NCBI RefSeq assembly: GCF_024734405.1
Contig: NZ_CP059556.1
Location: 6,280,422-6,344,421, forward strand
Reading direction: 5' to 3'
Length of the DNA: 64,000 bases
From: Saccharopolyspora gregorii
Lineage (GTDB): Bacteria; Actinomycetota; Actinomycetes; Mycobacteriales; Pseudonocardiaceae
The notes below the pieces were generated by a model. That model made no database searches. It was not told the DNA's origin and worked only from the letters and a program-made list of their open reading frames with translations. Each line of letters starts with the position of its first letter. Within the stretch, counting starts at the first letter, position 1. Below are positions 17,822 through 25,329 of the stretch, piece after piece. A program made the position numbers and the translations under genes.

Positions 17822-19084
17822 GTGAGCAACGCGAAGATCGCACCACCGGATGATGCCGCCGCCCACGTGCCGCGGGTACTGCGAGTCACGGCGGCCGTGT
17901 GCTGGCGCCTGCTGGTCGTGCTCGGCATGTTGTACGTGCTGAGCCTGGCGCTGGGCAGGCTCTACGTCGTGGTCATCCCGGTGGCCATCGCACTGCTGCT
18001 GGCGGCGCTGCTCGCCCCGGCGGTGTCCTGGCTGGCGCGGCGGAAGGTGCCGCGGGCGATCGCGACGGCGGTGGTGCTCGTCGGCGGGCTGGCGCTGGTC
18101 GGCGGCGTGCTGACCTTCGTGATCAACGCGTTCATCAACGGCTTCCCCGAGCTGCAGCGGGAGATCCTGCGCAGCCTCGGGCAGATCCGGGGCTGGTTGC
18201 TGCAGGGGCCGCTGCACCTGCGCGAGGAGCAGATCGACGAGTACCTGGGGCAGGCCGCCCGCTGGTTGCAGGAGAACCAGGCGGCGCTGACCAGCGGTGC
18301 GCTGTCCACGGCGTCCACGTTCGGCAACTTCCTCACCGGCCTGGTGCTGGCGCTGTTCACGCTGATCTTCTTCTTGCACGACGGCCGCCGGGTGTGGCTG
18401 TTCCTGATCGGCCTGGTGCCCTCGCACGTGCGGGGCCGGGTGGACGTGGCCGGGATCCGCGGGTTCGCCTCGCTGGTCGGGTACGTGCGGGCGACGGCGC
18501 TGGTGGCGGTCGCCGACGCGGTCGGCATCGGCATCGGGTTGACGCTCATCGGGGTGCCGCTGGCGCTGCCGCTGTCGGCGCTGGTGTTCCTCGGCGGGTT
18601 CGTGCCGATCGTCGGCGCGGTGGCCTCCGGTTCGGTGGCGGTGCTGGTGGCGCTGGTGACCAGCGGCTGGGTGAACGCGCTGCTGGTGGTGCTGGTCGTG
18701 CTGCTGGTCCAGCAGGTGGAGGGCCACATCCTGCAGCCGCTGCTGCTGGGCCGCGCGGTGCAGGTGCACGCGCTGGCCGTGGTGCTGGCGATCAGCGCGG
18801 GTGTGGTGCTCGGCGGGATCGTCGGCGCGCTGCTGGCGGTTCCGGTGGTGGCGGTGCTGAATTCGGCGATCCGCTCGCTGACGGCAGGCGAGGACGAGTC
18901 GACGCCGGTGGAGGCCACGGATCCGCACGAGGCCGAACCACCGGCTCCGGATTCCGCGGCCGACGGCGCGGAGCGGGACGACGCCGGTGAATCCGGTGCG
19001 GAACGCCGTTCCGACGGCGGGTCCGGGAAATCCTCGGCCGGTGGTCCCGCGGACTCGGTTGGTCCCGATTCCGATTCCCGCTGA
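17822..19084 (+). CDS. AI-2E family transporter-like membrane protein
   Basis: Polytopic membrane protein of 420 residues in the AI-2E/PerM family, whose members act as transporters or ion exchangers. It has paired N-terminal helices (about 25-75), a third near 85-110, a soluble segment (about 115-165), then five more helices. Family hallmarks are the GGFVPIVGAVASG motif and QQVEGHILQPLLLGRAVQVHALAVVLAI. The C-terminal 70 residues are acidic and disordered. The GTG start is supported by a -10 six bases upstream. True substrate unknown. Confidence 0.85.
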   Translation: MSNAKIAPPDDAAAHVPRVLRVTAAVCWRLLVVLGMLYVLSLALGRLYVVVIPVAIALLLAALLAPAVSWLARRKVPRAIATAVVLVGGLALVGGVLTFVINAFINGFPELQREILRSLGQIRGWLLQGPLHLREEQIDEYLGQAARWLQENQAALTSGALSTASTFGNFLTGLVLALFTLIFFLHDGRRVWLFLIGLVPSHVRGRVDVAGIRGFASLVGYVRATALVAVADAVGIGIGLTLIGVPLALPLSALVFLGGFVPIVGAVASGSVAVLVALVTSGWVNALLVVLVVLLVQQVEGHILQPLLLGRAVQVHALAVVLAISAGVVLGGIVGALLAVPVVAVLNSAIRSLTAGEDESTPVEATDPHEAEPPAPDSAADGAERDDAGESGAERRSDGGSGKSSAGGPADSVGPDSDSR

Positions 19085-19116
19085 TCGGGAGCGAACGATC
19101 GAAAATCGAAACGAGT

Positions 19117-19150
19117 CCGGGCCGGAAAGGGGTGCGTCCCGCCGGCCCGG
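19117..19150. terminator. Possible hairpin between convergent genes
   Basis: Nine-bp inverted repeat (19117-19125 with 19142-19150), with a further GGG/CCC pairing inside the loop, between the AI-2E-like gene and the convergent GGDEF gene. Confidence 0.4.
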
Positions 19151-19207
19151 CCCCGTTCCGGAGGACCGCCCCGAAATCCGCTCGCGAATGGTGCGGGAAA
19201 GCCGAGA

Positions 19208-20404
19208 TCAGGCGAACGTCACCGCATTCCGCCCCGACGATTTCGCCGTCAGCAGCGCCGCATCCGCGGCCACCAGCAGATCGGGCAGCTCGTAGCCGAA
19301 CCGTGCGGTGGTCGACACCCCGACGCTCACCGTCACGCCGGTCAGCTCGCGCGGCCGCCCCATGGTGTCCCGGGTCGGCACCGACAACGCGGCCACCGAC
19401 AACCGGATCCGCTCGGCCACCGCGTGCGCCACCTCCGGGCACGCGTGCGGGAGCAGCACCACGAACTCCTCCCCGCCGAACCGGCCCACCAGGTCCTCCT
19501 TGCGCACGCTGTCCCGCAGCATCACCGCGACCGCCGCCAGCACCGCGTCCCCCGCGAGGTGCCCCACCTCGTCGTTGACCCGCTTGAAGTGGTCCAGGTC
19601 GAGCAGCAGCAGCGCGGCACCGCGGTCCCGCGCGCACGCCCGCCGCAGCTCCATCCGCGCCATCCGGTCCCAGTGCAGCGCGTTCGCCAACCCGGTCTTG
19701 CCGTCGCGCTGCGCCGACCGCCGCCAGTGCGGCAGCTGCCCCGCGAGGTCCAGCAGCGCCAGCATCGGCGCGCCCAGCACCGCGACCTCCGGCTCGCGCA
19801 GCACCGCCATCCCCAGCACACCGCCGAAGCAGGCCGCCACGATGCCCAGCAGCACGTCGATCGGCTCGCCCACCACGTCCTCGCGCGGCGCCCCCGGGTC
19901 GCGCAGCCGCAGCCCGATCCCCACCAGCAGCGCCCGCACCGCCAGCAGCGTCGTCCCCGCGAGCACGATCAACGCCGGATCCCACCGGGGGTCCTCCCAG
20001 CCGATGACCCAGCGGGCCGCGAACACCGCCAACGTCGTGGAGGCGGTGACGAACAGCCAGCGGTGCGGATCGGGCCGCGCCTCCAGCACCCCGTGCAGCG
20101 CCGGGCCGAGCAGCAGCAGCACCAGCAGGTTCGGCGGCAGCACGAGCCCACCGGCCGCCAGGTAGGCGATGTGCACGGTCCACGGGTCCCGGCGCACGCC
20201 GCTGCGCAGGTGGATGGTCACCGAGGTCGCGATGATGACGGCGGCCGCGGTGCCGCCGAGCATGCCGAACCGGAACCACTCGGTGCGCGTCGGCGGCGAG
20301 TTCAGCAGCACCACCGGGAGGACCAGGCCGATGGCGGCGGCCTGGGTGAGCAGCACGTCGATCAGTGCGGGTGCCCGGAGCCGCCACAAGGGCCACGGCG
20401 CCAT
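19208..20404 (-). CDS. Membrane-bound GGDEF diguanylate cyclase
   Basis: A 398-residue protein with six or more N-terminal membrane helices (about 12-220) and a C-terminal GGDEF domain (about 232-398). The catalytic parts are intact: GKTGLANALHW, LLDLDHFKRVND (270s) and GGEEF at 310-314. An inhibitory I-site RKED (301-304) sits exactly five residues before GGEEF, so product inhibition by cyclic di-GMP is expected. ATG at 20402-20404 follows TGAGGAATC. It is the second GGDEF gene in the window; no EAL or HD-GYP partner is visible. Confidence 0.9.
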   Translation of the reverse strand: MAPWPLWRLRAPALIDVLLTQAAAIGLVLPVVLLNSPPTRTEWFRFGMLGGTAAAVIIATSVTIHLRSGVRRDPWTVHIAYLAAGGLVLPPNLLVLLLLGPALHGVLEARPDPHRWLFVTASTTLAVFAARWVIGWEDPRWDPALIVLAGTTLLAVRALLVGIGLRLRDPGAPREDVVGEPIDVLLGIVAACFGGVLGMAVLREPEVAVLGAPMLALLDLAGQLPHWRRSAQRDGKTGLANALHWDRMARMELRRACARDRGAALLLLDLDHFKRVNDEVGHLAGDAVLAAVAVMLRDSVRKEDLVGRFGGEEFVVLLPHACPEVAHAVAERIRLSVAALSVPTRDTMGRPRELTGVTVSVGVSTTARFGYELPDLLVAADAALLTAKSSGRNAVTFA

Positions 20405-20682
20405 GATTCCTCACGTCTCTTCCTCGCCCGGACGGGCGAGCGGTCATTGATCCGATCGACTTTTCCGGAAACGCGCGAATGGCGGTGCCCCACTGCAGCC
20501 AAGTACCGGATCGGTTACTACTCCCGAGCCTGGCACAACTAGATCAACCGTGGAAACCCGGCTCTCAGGTCCATTCGGGTAGATCCGCTCGGTGATGACA
20601 AACACCGAGCGTGTTCACCGATCGTCGGCTCACGCAACTCGATCGGTACGGCAGGATGGTCGATCGGGAGGGAACAGCCGTG

Positions 20683-21978
20683 ATGTCGAAGAACACCGCG
20701 CCGCAAGGCGTCCGGGTGGCCGATGGGCGCTCGCCGTTGTGGCGCGCGCACAACTTCTTCCGCTCCGTAGGACTCGGGTACGCGGTGCTGTGGTTCGCGA
20801 TCCAGTTCCCCGCCTACCAGCGCCCGGCCCTCGCGGTCGTCGAGATCCTCGTCATGATCGGCTGGACCGTGTTCACCGTGTGGCGGTTCCGGCGGCGGGA
20901 GGGCCGGACGAACGCGCTGGTGCTCGCGGACCAGGTGCTGATCTCGGTGCTGTTCCTCGGCAACGAGCTGATCATGACCGAAGAGCAGATGCGGCAACTG
21001 GCGCCGTCGGTCATCACCATGTGGCAGCCGTCGATGGTGACGCTGGCCGGCGTGCAGTGGGGCTGGATCGGCGGCGGGATCTCCGGCGCGGTCTCCGCTC
21101 TGATCAACTTCGCGATCCGGGACGTCTACGCGCCGCTGATGTTCCAGGACGCGGTGTTGCTGATCGGGGCGGGCCTGCTGTTCGGGCTGGCCGCGGACAC
21201 CGCCCGCCGCTCCACCGAGCGGCTCAGCCAGGCGCTGCGCGCCGAGGCCGCGACCGCCGAGCGGGAACGGCTCGCCCGCTCCATCCACGACAGCGTGCTG
21301 CAGGTGCTGGCGCGGGTGCGCAACCGCGGCGTCGAGCTCGGCGGGGAGGCCGCCGAACTCGCCCGGCTCGCCGGGGAGCAGGAGATCGCACTCCGCTCGC
21401 TGGTCGCCACCGCTCCGCCCGAGCACGACGCGGAGGGCGAGGTGGACCTCGTCGCCCGGCTCCAGGTGCTGCGCACCGGCAAGGTGCAGGTGTCCGTCCC
21501 CGCCACCGACGTGCGGCTGCCCGAGCCGATGGGCTCCGACGTGCTGCTGATCGTGCGGGAGGCGCTGGAGAACGTGGATCGGCACGCGGGCCCGGATGCC
21601 CGCGCTTGGGTCTTGCTCGAAGAGCTGCCGGACGAGATCGTGATCAGCGTCCGGGACGACGGCCCGGGCATCGCCGCGGGCAGGCTGGCCGAAGCCGCCG
21701 CGGAAGGCCGGATGGGCGTGGCCCAGTCCATCCGCGGCCGCGTCCGGCACCTGGGCGGCACGATCTCCCTGGACACCACCCCGGGAGAAGGCACCGAGTG
21801 GGAGATCCGGTTACCGCATCCGCACCCGGCCCCGGCGGGGGCGGGCGGACGCGCGAGATCGGTGGCCGAGAAGATGTTCCCCCGGCGGACGGCGCCCGCC
21901 GCGCCGCTCGCCGCGGACCCGGACCGATCGGACGACCGGGATGCCGACCCGGCACCGCGCGGAGGAGGAGAAGGATGA
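20683..21978 (+). CDS. MacS-like sensor histidine kinase
   Basis: A 431-residue membrane histidine kinase of the HisKA_3/NarX class. Residues about 20-175 form the membrane sensor region (DUF5931 style, as in MacS kinases), with helices LGYAVLWFAIQF, VVEILVMIGWTVF and VLLIGAGLLFGLAAD. The phospho-acceptor is H202 in ERLARSIHDSVLQ. ATP-binding motifs are LLIVREALENVDRHAG (N box) and VRDDGPGI (G1), MGVAQSIRGRVRHLGG (G2). ATG at 20683 or GTG at 20680 can start it, both served by GGGAGGG. The stop overlaps the regulator start (ATGA), so they are co-translated. Confidence 0.9.
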   Translation: MSKNTAPQGVRVADGRSPLWRAHNFFRSVGLGYAVLWFAIQFPAYQRPALAVVEILVMIGWTVFTVWRFRRREGRTNALVLADQVLISVLFLGNELIMTEEQMRQLAPSVITMWQPSMVTLAGVQWGWIGGGISGAVSALINFAIRDVYAPLMFQDAVLLIGAGLLFGLAADTARRSTERLSQALRAEAATAERERLARSIHDSVLQVLARVRNRGVELGGEAAELARLAGEQEIALRSLVATAPPEHDAEGEVDLVARLQVLRTGKVQVSVPATDVRLPEPMGSDVLLIVREALENVDRHAGPDARAWVLLEELPDEIVISVRDDGPGIAAGRLAEAAAEGRMGVAQSIRGRVRHLGGTISLDTTPGEGTEWEIRLPHPHPAPAGAGGRARSVAEKMFPRRTAPAAPLAADPDRSDDRDADPAPRGGGEG

Positions 21979-22655
21979 CCGAGCCGCACGTGTCGGTGAT
22001 GGTGGTCGACGACCACCCGATGTGGCGCGACGGGGTTTCGCGAGATCTCGCCGAACGCGGCTTCGAGATCCGCGCGACCAGCGGGGACGCGGTGTCCGCG
22101 CTGCGGATCGCGCGCACCGTGCGCCCGGACGTGGTCCTGATGGACCTGAACCTCGGCGACACCTCCGGCGTCGACGCGTCCCGGCAGATCACCCAGGAGA
22201 TCCCCGGGACCCGGGTGCTGGTGCTGTCCGCGAGCGGGGAGCACAGCGACGTGCTGGAGGCGGTGAAGGCGGGCGCCTCCGGCTACCTGGTCAAGTCCGC
22301 CTCGGTGGACGAGCTGGTCGACGCCGTGCGCCGCACCGCGGCCGGGGACGCCGTGTTCACCGCCGGCCTGGCCGGGCTGGTGCTGGGCGAGTACCGGCGG
22401 ATGGCGGTGTCACCGGGCGCCGAATCGCAGGCCCCGCAGCTCACCGACCGGGAGACCGAGGTGCTGCGGCAGGTGGCGAAGGGGCTCACCGCGCGGCAGA
22501 TCGCGAACAAGCTGGTCATCTCGCACCGCACCGTGGAGAACCACGTGCAGTCCACGCTGCGCAAGCTGCAGCTGCACAACCGGGTCGAGCTGGCCCGCTA
22601 CGCCATCGAGCACGGCCTCGACGCCGACGGCGAAGCGGGCGCCGCGCCGAGCTGA
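21975..22655 (+). CDS. MacR-like NarL/FixJ response regulator
   Basis: A 226-residue response regulator paired with the upstream kinase. The receiver domain has the acidic pocket DDH (12-14), phospho-acceptor D57 in LMDLNLGDTSG and K107 in YLVKSAS. The C-terminal LuxR-type helix-turn-helix (about 155-215) reads LTDRETEVLRQVAKGLTA, IANKLVISHRTVENHV. The gene starts within the kinase stop codon. Targets are unknown; the peptide cassette begins 290 bp downstream on the same strand and could be one. Confidence 0.92.
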   Translation: MTEPHVSVMVVDDHPMWRDGVSRDLAERGFEIRATSGDAVSALRIARTVRPDVVLMDLNLGDTSGVDASRQITQEIPGTRVLVLSASGEHSDVLEAVKAGASGYLVKSASVDELVDAVRRTAAGDAVFTAGLAGLVLGEYRRMAVSPGAESQAPQLTDRETEVLRQVAKGLTARQIANKLVISHRTVENHVQSTLRKLQLHNRVELARYAIEHGLDADGEAGAAPS

Positions 22656-22838
22656 CGCCGCGCGGGAGCCCCCCGCCCGCAAGATCCGCCCCGATTCACC
22701 CGACCCGGCGACCACATCGGTCGCCGGGTCGTTCCGCGTCCGGCCCCGGGGCGCCCTTCCCCCTGCGCAACGGGCGGTTTCACCCCAGGTGACGGGCCGG
22801 GCCCCACCGGTCGCCCACGCGGGTGCCCGGCGCGCACC

Positions 22839-22871
22839 GTGACGGGCGGGTGACGGGTCGGTGACGCCGGG
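22839..22871 (+). promoter_or_regulatory. Three tandem 11-bp GTGACG repeats, SARP-type operator candidate
   Basis: GTGACGGGCGG, GTGACGGGTCG and GTGACGCCGGG lie head to tail at 22839, 22850 and 22861. Heptamer direct repeats at 11-bp pitch just upstream of a -10 are the classic binding pattern of SARP/BTAD activators, and such a regulator is encoded at 25330. A fourth copy lies at 22789, and a copy of the middle repeat (GTGACGGGTC) lies at 25277 before the regulator gene. Confidence 0.6.
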
Positions 22872-22944
22872 TCTGGCGTACTTCCGGCCAGCGGCGCAAG
22901 AGGCCGCGGTTCGAAAGTTCGTCAACTCGATGAGGAGTACGACC

Positions 22945-23124
22945 GTGAACGTTTTCGAGATCTCCGAGCTGGAACTGTCCGCCGAGCTGCTGCCGACGCG
23001 CGAGGCCCTCGGTTCGTTCAACTTCGCCGACCTGTACGCGACCAACACCGCGGTCGCCATCAGCGGCGAGGGCGACGCCGTCGCGATCGCGAACCAGGAC
23101 ATCGACCTCGGCCAGGAAGGCTGA
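22945..23124 (+). CDS. Small peptide A of a putative precursor family
   Basis: A 59-residue peptide starting VNVFEISELELSAELLPTRE, with GTG at 22945 placed 7 nt after GAGGAG. The N-terminal half is acidic and carries AELLPTREALGS; the C-terminal half is an alternating small/hydrophobic stretch (NTAVAISGEGDAVAIANQ) ending DIDLGQEG. There is no signal peptide. The leader motif recurs in the next two genes, and the C-terminal half is nearly identical to that of peptide B. This looks like a leader-core precursor; resemblance of the LLPxRE motif to leaders of some lanthipeptide precursors is from memory and unverified. Confidence 0.7.
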   Translation: MNVFEISELELSAELLPTREALGSFNFADLYATNTAVAISGEGDAVAIANQDIDLGQEG

Positions 23125-23161
23125 TCCAGCCACCTGACCCGGTCCTCCTGCGGACCGCCCT

Positions 23162-23192
23162 GGTGACCCCGATGGGGGATATCGGGGTCACC
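23162..23192 (+). promoter_or_regulatory. Perfect hairpin between peptide genes A and B
   Basis: A 12-bp perfect stem (23162-23173 with 23181-23192) and 7-nt loop. It could be a partial terminator, a processing stop or an operator; no T tract follows. Confidence 0.45.
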
Positions 23193-23249
23193 TCCCGCGG
23201 CGACGCCGCCGCGGCCGTCTTCCACCCATCTCTACATCTGGAGCACATC

Positions 23250-23411
23250 GTGAACTTCGAGACCTGTGCGGAGCTGCTGCCCGCTCGCGAGGCCCTGGGC
23301 AGCCTGAACTGGGCCGACGTCTACGCCACCAACACCGCGGTCGCCATCAGCGGCGAGTGCAACGCCGTGGCGCTCGCCAACCAGGACATCGACCTCGGCC
23401 AGAAGGACTGA
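23250..23411 (+). CDS. Small peptide B of a putative precursor family
   Basis: A 53-residue peptide, GTG start at 23250 with GGAG upstream. It reads VNFETCAELLPAREALGSLN and then repeats the C-terminal part of peptide A with few changes (GECNA in place of GEGDA, QKD in place of QEG at the end). It gains two cysteines (C6 and C37), absent in peptides A and C. High similarity to A over the last 40 residues indicates a recent duplication. No signal peptide. Confidence 0.7.
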   Translation: MNFETCAELLPAREALGSLNWADVYATNTAVAISGECNAVALANQDIDLGQKD

Positions 23412-23490
23412 CCTGTCCTGACCGAGTTCCCGGTCGCGCGCCGTTGAAAACCGTCGGCGCGCGGCCGGGCACCACCTAGGAGGAGAAGAC

Positions 23491-23655
23491 ATGAACGAAC
23501 TGGAGCTGGCCGGGCAGTCGGCCGAGCTGCTGCCCCGCCGCGAGGCCACCAGCCTCGTCGACGTCACCACGGTCGTGCCGGTGAACGTCGGCGTCGCGGT
23601 CAGCCTCGGCGGCGACGCCGCGGCGATCGTCGGCCAGTACACGAACGTGGAGTAA
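23491..23655 (+). CDS. Small peptide C of a putative precursor family
   Basis: A 54-residue peptide with ATG at 23491 after AGGAGGAGAAGAC. The leader reads MNELELAGQSAELLPRREATS, keeping AELLPxREA of peptides A and B. The C-terminal half differs (TTVVPVNVGVAVSLGGDAAAIV) but keeps the Val/Ala-rich pattern with a Gly-Asp turn, and ends GQYTNVE. It has no cysteine and no signal peptide. It is followed by a hairpin with a T run and then the protease gene. Confidence 0.68.
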   Translation: MNELELAGQSAELLPRREATSLVDVTTVVPVNVGVAVSLGGDAAAIVGQYTNVE

Positions 23656-23677
23656 AAGCGGATATCGGACGTGCCGG

Positions 23678-23713
23678 CCGGCCGGGGGCGGGGATTTCCC
23701 CGTCCCCGGCCGG
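23678..23713 (+). terminator. Intrinsic terminator or attenuator between peptide C and the protease
   Basis: A 16-bp stem with one G-T pair (23678-23693 with 23698-23713), ATTT loop, followed at once by TTTTCCT. This is one of the few hairpins here with a T tract. Placed inside the apparent operon it would make peptide transcripts outnumber protease transcripts. Confidence 0.65.
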
Positions 23714-23731
23714 TTTTCCTGGAGGGGAACC

Positions 23732-25213
23732 ATGTCAGAAACCACCCAGGTCGGGCCGGGCGCACCCGCCGAGCCCGCCTCGTCCACCCCGCGGAGCCGA
23801 CGCCGCACCGGCTCGCCCGCGGTGCCAGCGCAGGCCACCCACCGGGACGCGCCACCGCCCGAGCCCGAGGCCCCGGAAGCCGCCGCCACCGCCGAGGTGG
23901 ACGAGCACGCCGTGCCGCAGCTCGCGGCGGGGGTCTCGCTGTGCGGCCGGTACGAAGGCGCCGGGTACACCGATCCGCGTTTCCTCATCGCCCGCGCCGA
24001 CGGCCAGATGGTGCTGGTGTCGGAGCTGCTCTACGAGGTGACCACGCACATCGACGGCCGCCGCGACCTCCGGGAGATCGCCGCGCGGGTCAGCGCCGCC
24101 GCGGGCCGGGAGATCTCGCCGCTCGGCATCGGCTACCTGGTCGCCGAGAAGCTGCACGCCCTGGGCGTGGCGGCGCTGGACGAGCCGGTGGCGAACGCGC
24201 CGCGCGCCGACCCGCTGCTGGCGCTGGCGCTGCGCGGGGTGCTGCTGCCCGCGAAGGTGGTGCGGCCGCTGGCCGCGGTGCTCGCGCCGCTGTTCCAGCC
24301 GATCCTGGTGGTGGCGGTGCTGGCCGGGATGCTCGTGGCCGACGTGGTGCTGGTCGCCTCCGGCGCGCTGGACCCGGCGTTCCACTCGGCGGTCGGCGAC
24401 CCGGTGCAGGTGCTGGCGCTGATCGTGCTGCTGATCAGCTCCACGCTGTTCCACGAGACCGGGCACGCCGCGGCCTGCCACTACGGCGGCGGCAAGCCGG
24501 GCGCGATCGGCGTCGGCATCCTGCTGATCTTCCCGGCGTTCTACACGAACGTCACCGACGCCTACCGGCTGAACCGGGCGGGCCGGTTGCGCACCGACCT
24601 GGGCGGGCTGTACTTCAACGCGATCTACATCCTGGCGGTGGCCGCGCTGTTCTGGGCGACGCACTTCCCGCCGCTGGCGGTGTTCATCGTGCTCAGCCAC
24701 ATGCAGATGCTGCAGCAGCTGCTGCCGCTGATCCGGATGGACGGCTACTACATCCTCGGCGACCTGGTGGGCGTGCCGAACCTGTTCGGACTGGTGCGGC
24801 CGATGGTGCGCAAGGCGCTGGGCAAGCAGCAGCCGGGCGAGTCCGCCGGGGAGGCGCTGCGGCCGCGGGTGCGGCTGCTGGTCACCTGCTGGGTCGCGGT
24901 CGTGGTGCCGGTGCTGTTCCTGGCGGTGGTGCTGCTGTTCGTGCGGGTGCCGCGGTACCTGGGCACGGCGCTGGAGCGCGGGCAGGACTACTGGCTCAGC
25001 GGGGCCGCGGGCTTCGCGAACGGGCACGTGCTGGCCGGGGTGCTGGCGGTGCTGTCGATGTTCGTGCTGCTGCTGCCGTGGATCGGCGGCATCGCGTTCG
25101 TCATCCGCACCGGGCGCAAGATCGGTGCCTGGTACCGCAAGAAGCACCCGCGCTACGTGCCGCGGCACCGGGCGCCGGCGACCCGCAACCGGCTCGGCCT
25201 GCGCATCTCGTGA
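23732..25213 (+). CDS. Membrane M50-type metalloprotease with fused PqqD-like domain
   Basis: A 493-residue protein of the peptide zinc metalloprotease type (M50/YydH-like). Residues 1-65 are disordered. About 70-148 resemble a PqqD-like peptide recognition element (RFLIARADGQMVLVSELLYEV, DGRRDLREIAARVS, LVAEKLHALGV). Membrane segments follow, with the zinc motif FHETGHAAACHYGG (HETGH at 241-245), FPAFYTNVTDAYRL, and the third ligand in LIRMDGYYILGD (D337). More helices fill 375-465 and the C-terminus is basic. ATG at 23732 follows GGAGGGG. Lying just after three peptide genes that share a leader motif, it is the likely processing enzyme; no other modifying enzyme is adjacent. Confidence 0.85.
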   Translation: MSETTQVGPGAPAEPASSTPRSRRRTGSPAVPAQATHRDAPPPEPEAPEAAATAEVDEHAVPQLAAGVSLCGRYEGAGYTDPRFLIARADGQMVLVSELLYEVTTHIDGRRDLREIAARVSAAAGREISPLGIGYLVAEKLHALGVAALDEPVANAPRADPLLALALRGVLLPAKVVRPLAAVLAPLFQPILVVAVLAGMLVADVVLVASGALDPAFHSAVGDPVQVLALIVLLISSTLFHETGHAAACHYGGGKPGAIGVGILLIFPAFYTNVTDAYRLNRAGRLRTDLGGLYFNAIYILAVAALFWATHFPPLAVFIVLSHMQMLQQLLPLIRMDGYYILGDLVGVPNLFGLVRPMVRKALGKQQPGESAGEALRPRVRLLVTCWVAVVVPVLFLAVVLLFVRVPRYLGTALERGQDYWLSGAAGFANGHVLAGVLAVLSMFVLLLPWIGGIAFVIRTGRKIGAWYRKKHPRYVPRHRAPATRNRLGLRIS

Positions 25214-25329
25214 GCAGCCGGAACGTCACCCCGGGTAGTCGTGTAACGGCGGGCCGTCACCGCCACGACGCCACCGGTGACGGGTCATGCCTGCGTGTGG
25301 CCCGTCTTGGCCGGAACAAGGGGGGAACC

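Noticed and set aside
22945..25213. Assignment of the peptide cassette to the daptide class
   Set aside because: Daptide clusters need a dehydrogenase, an aminotransferase and a methyltransferase next to the precursors; none is present here.
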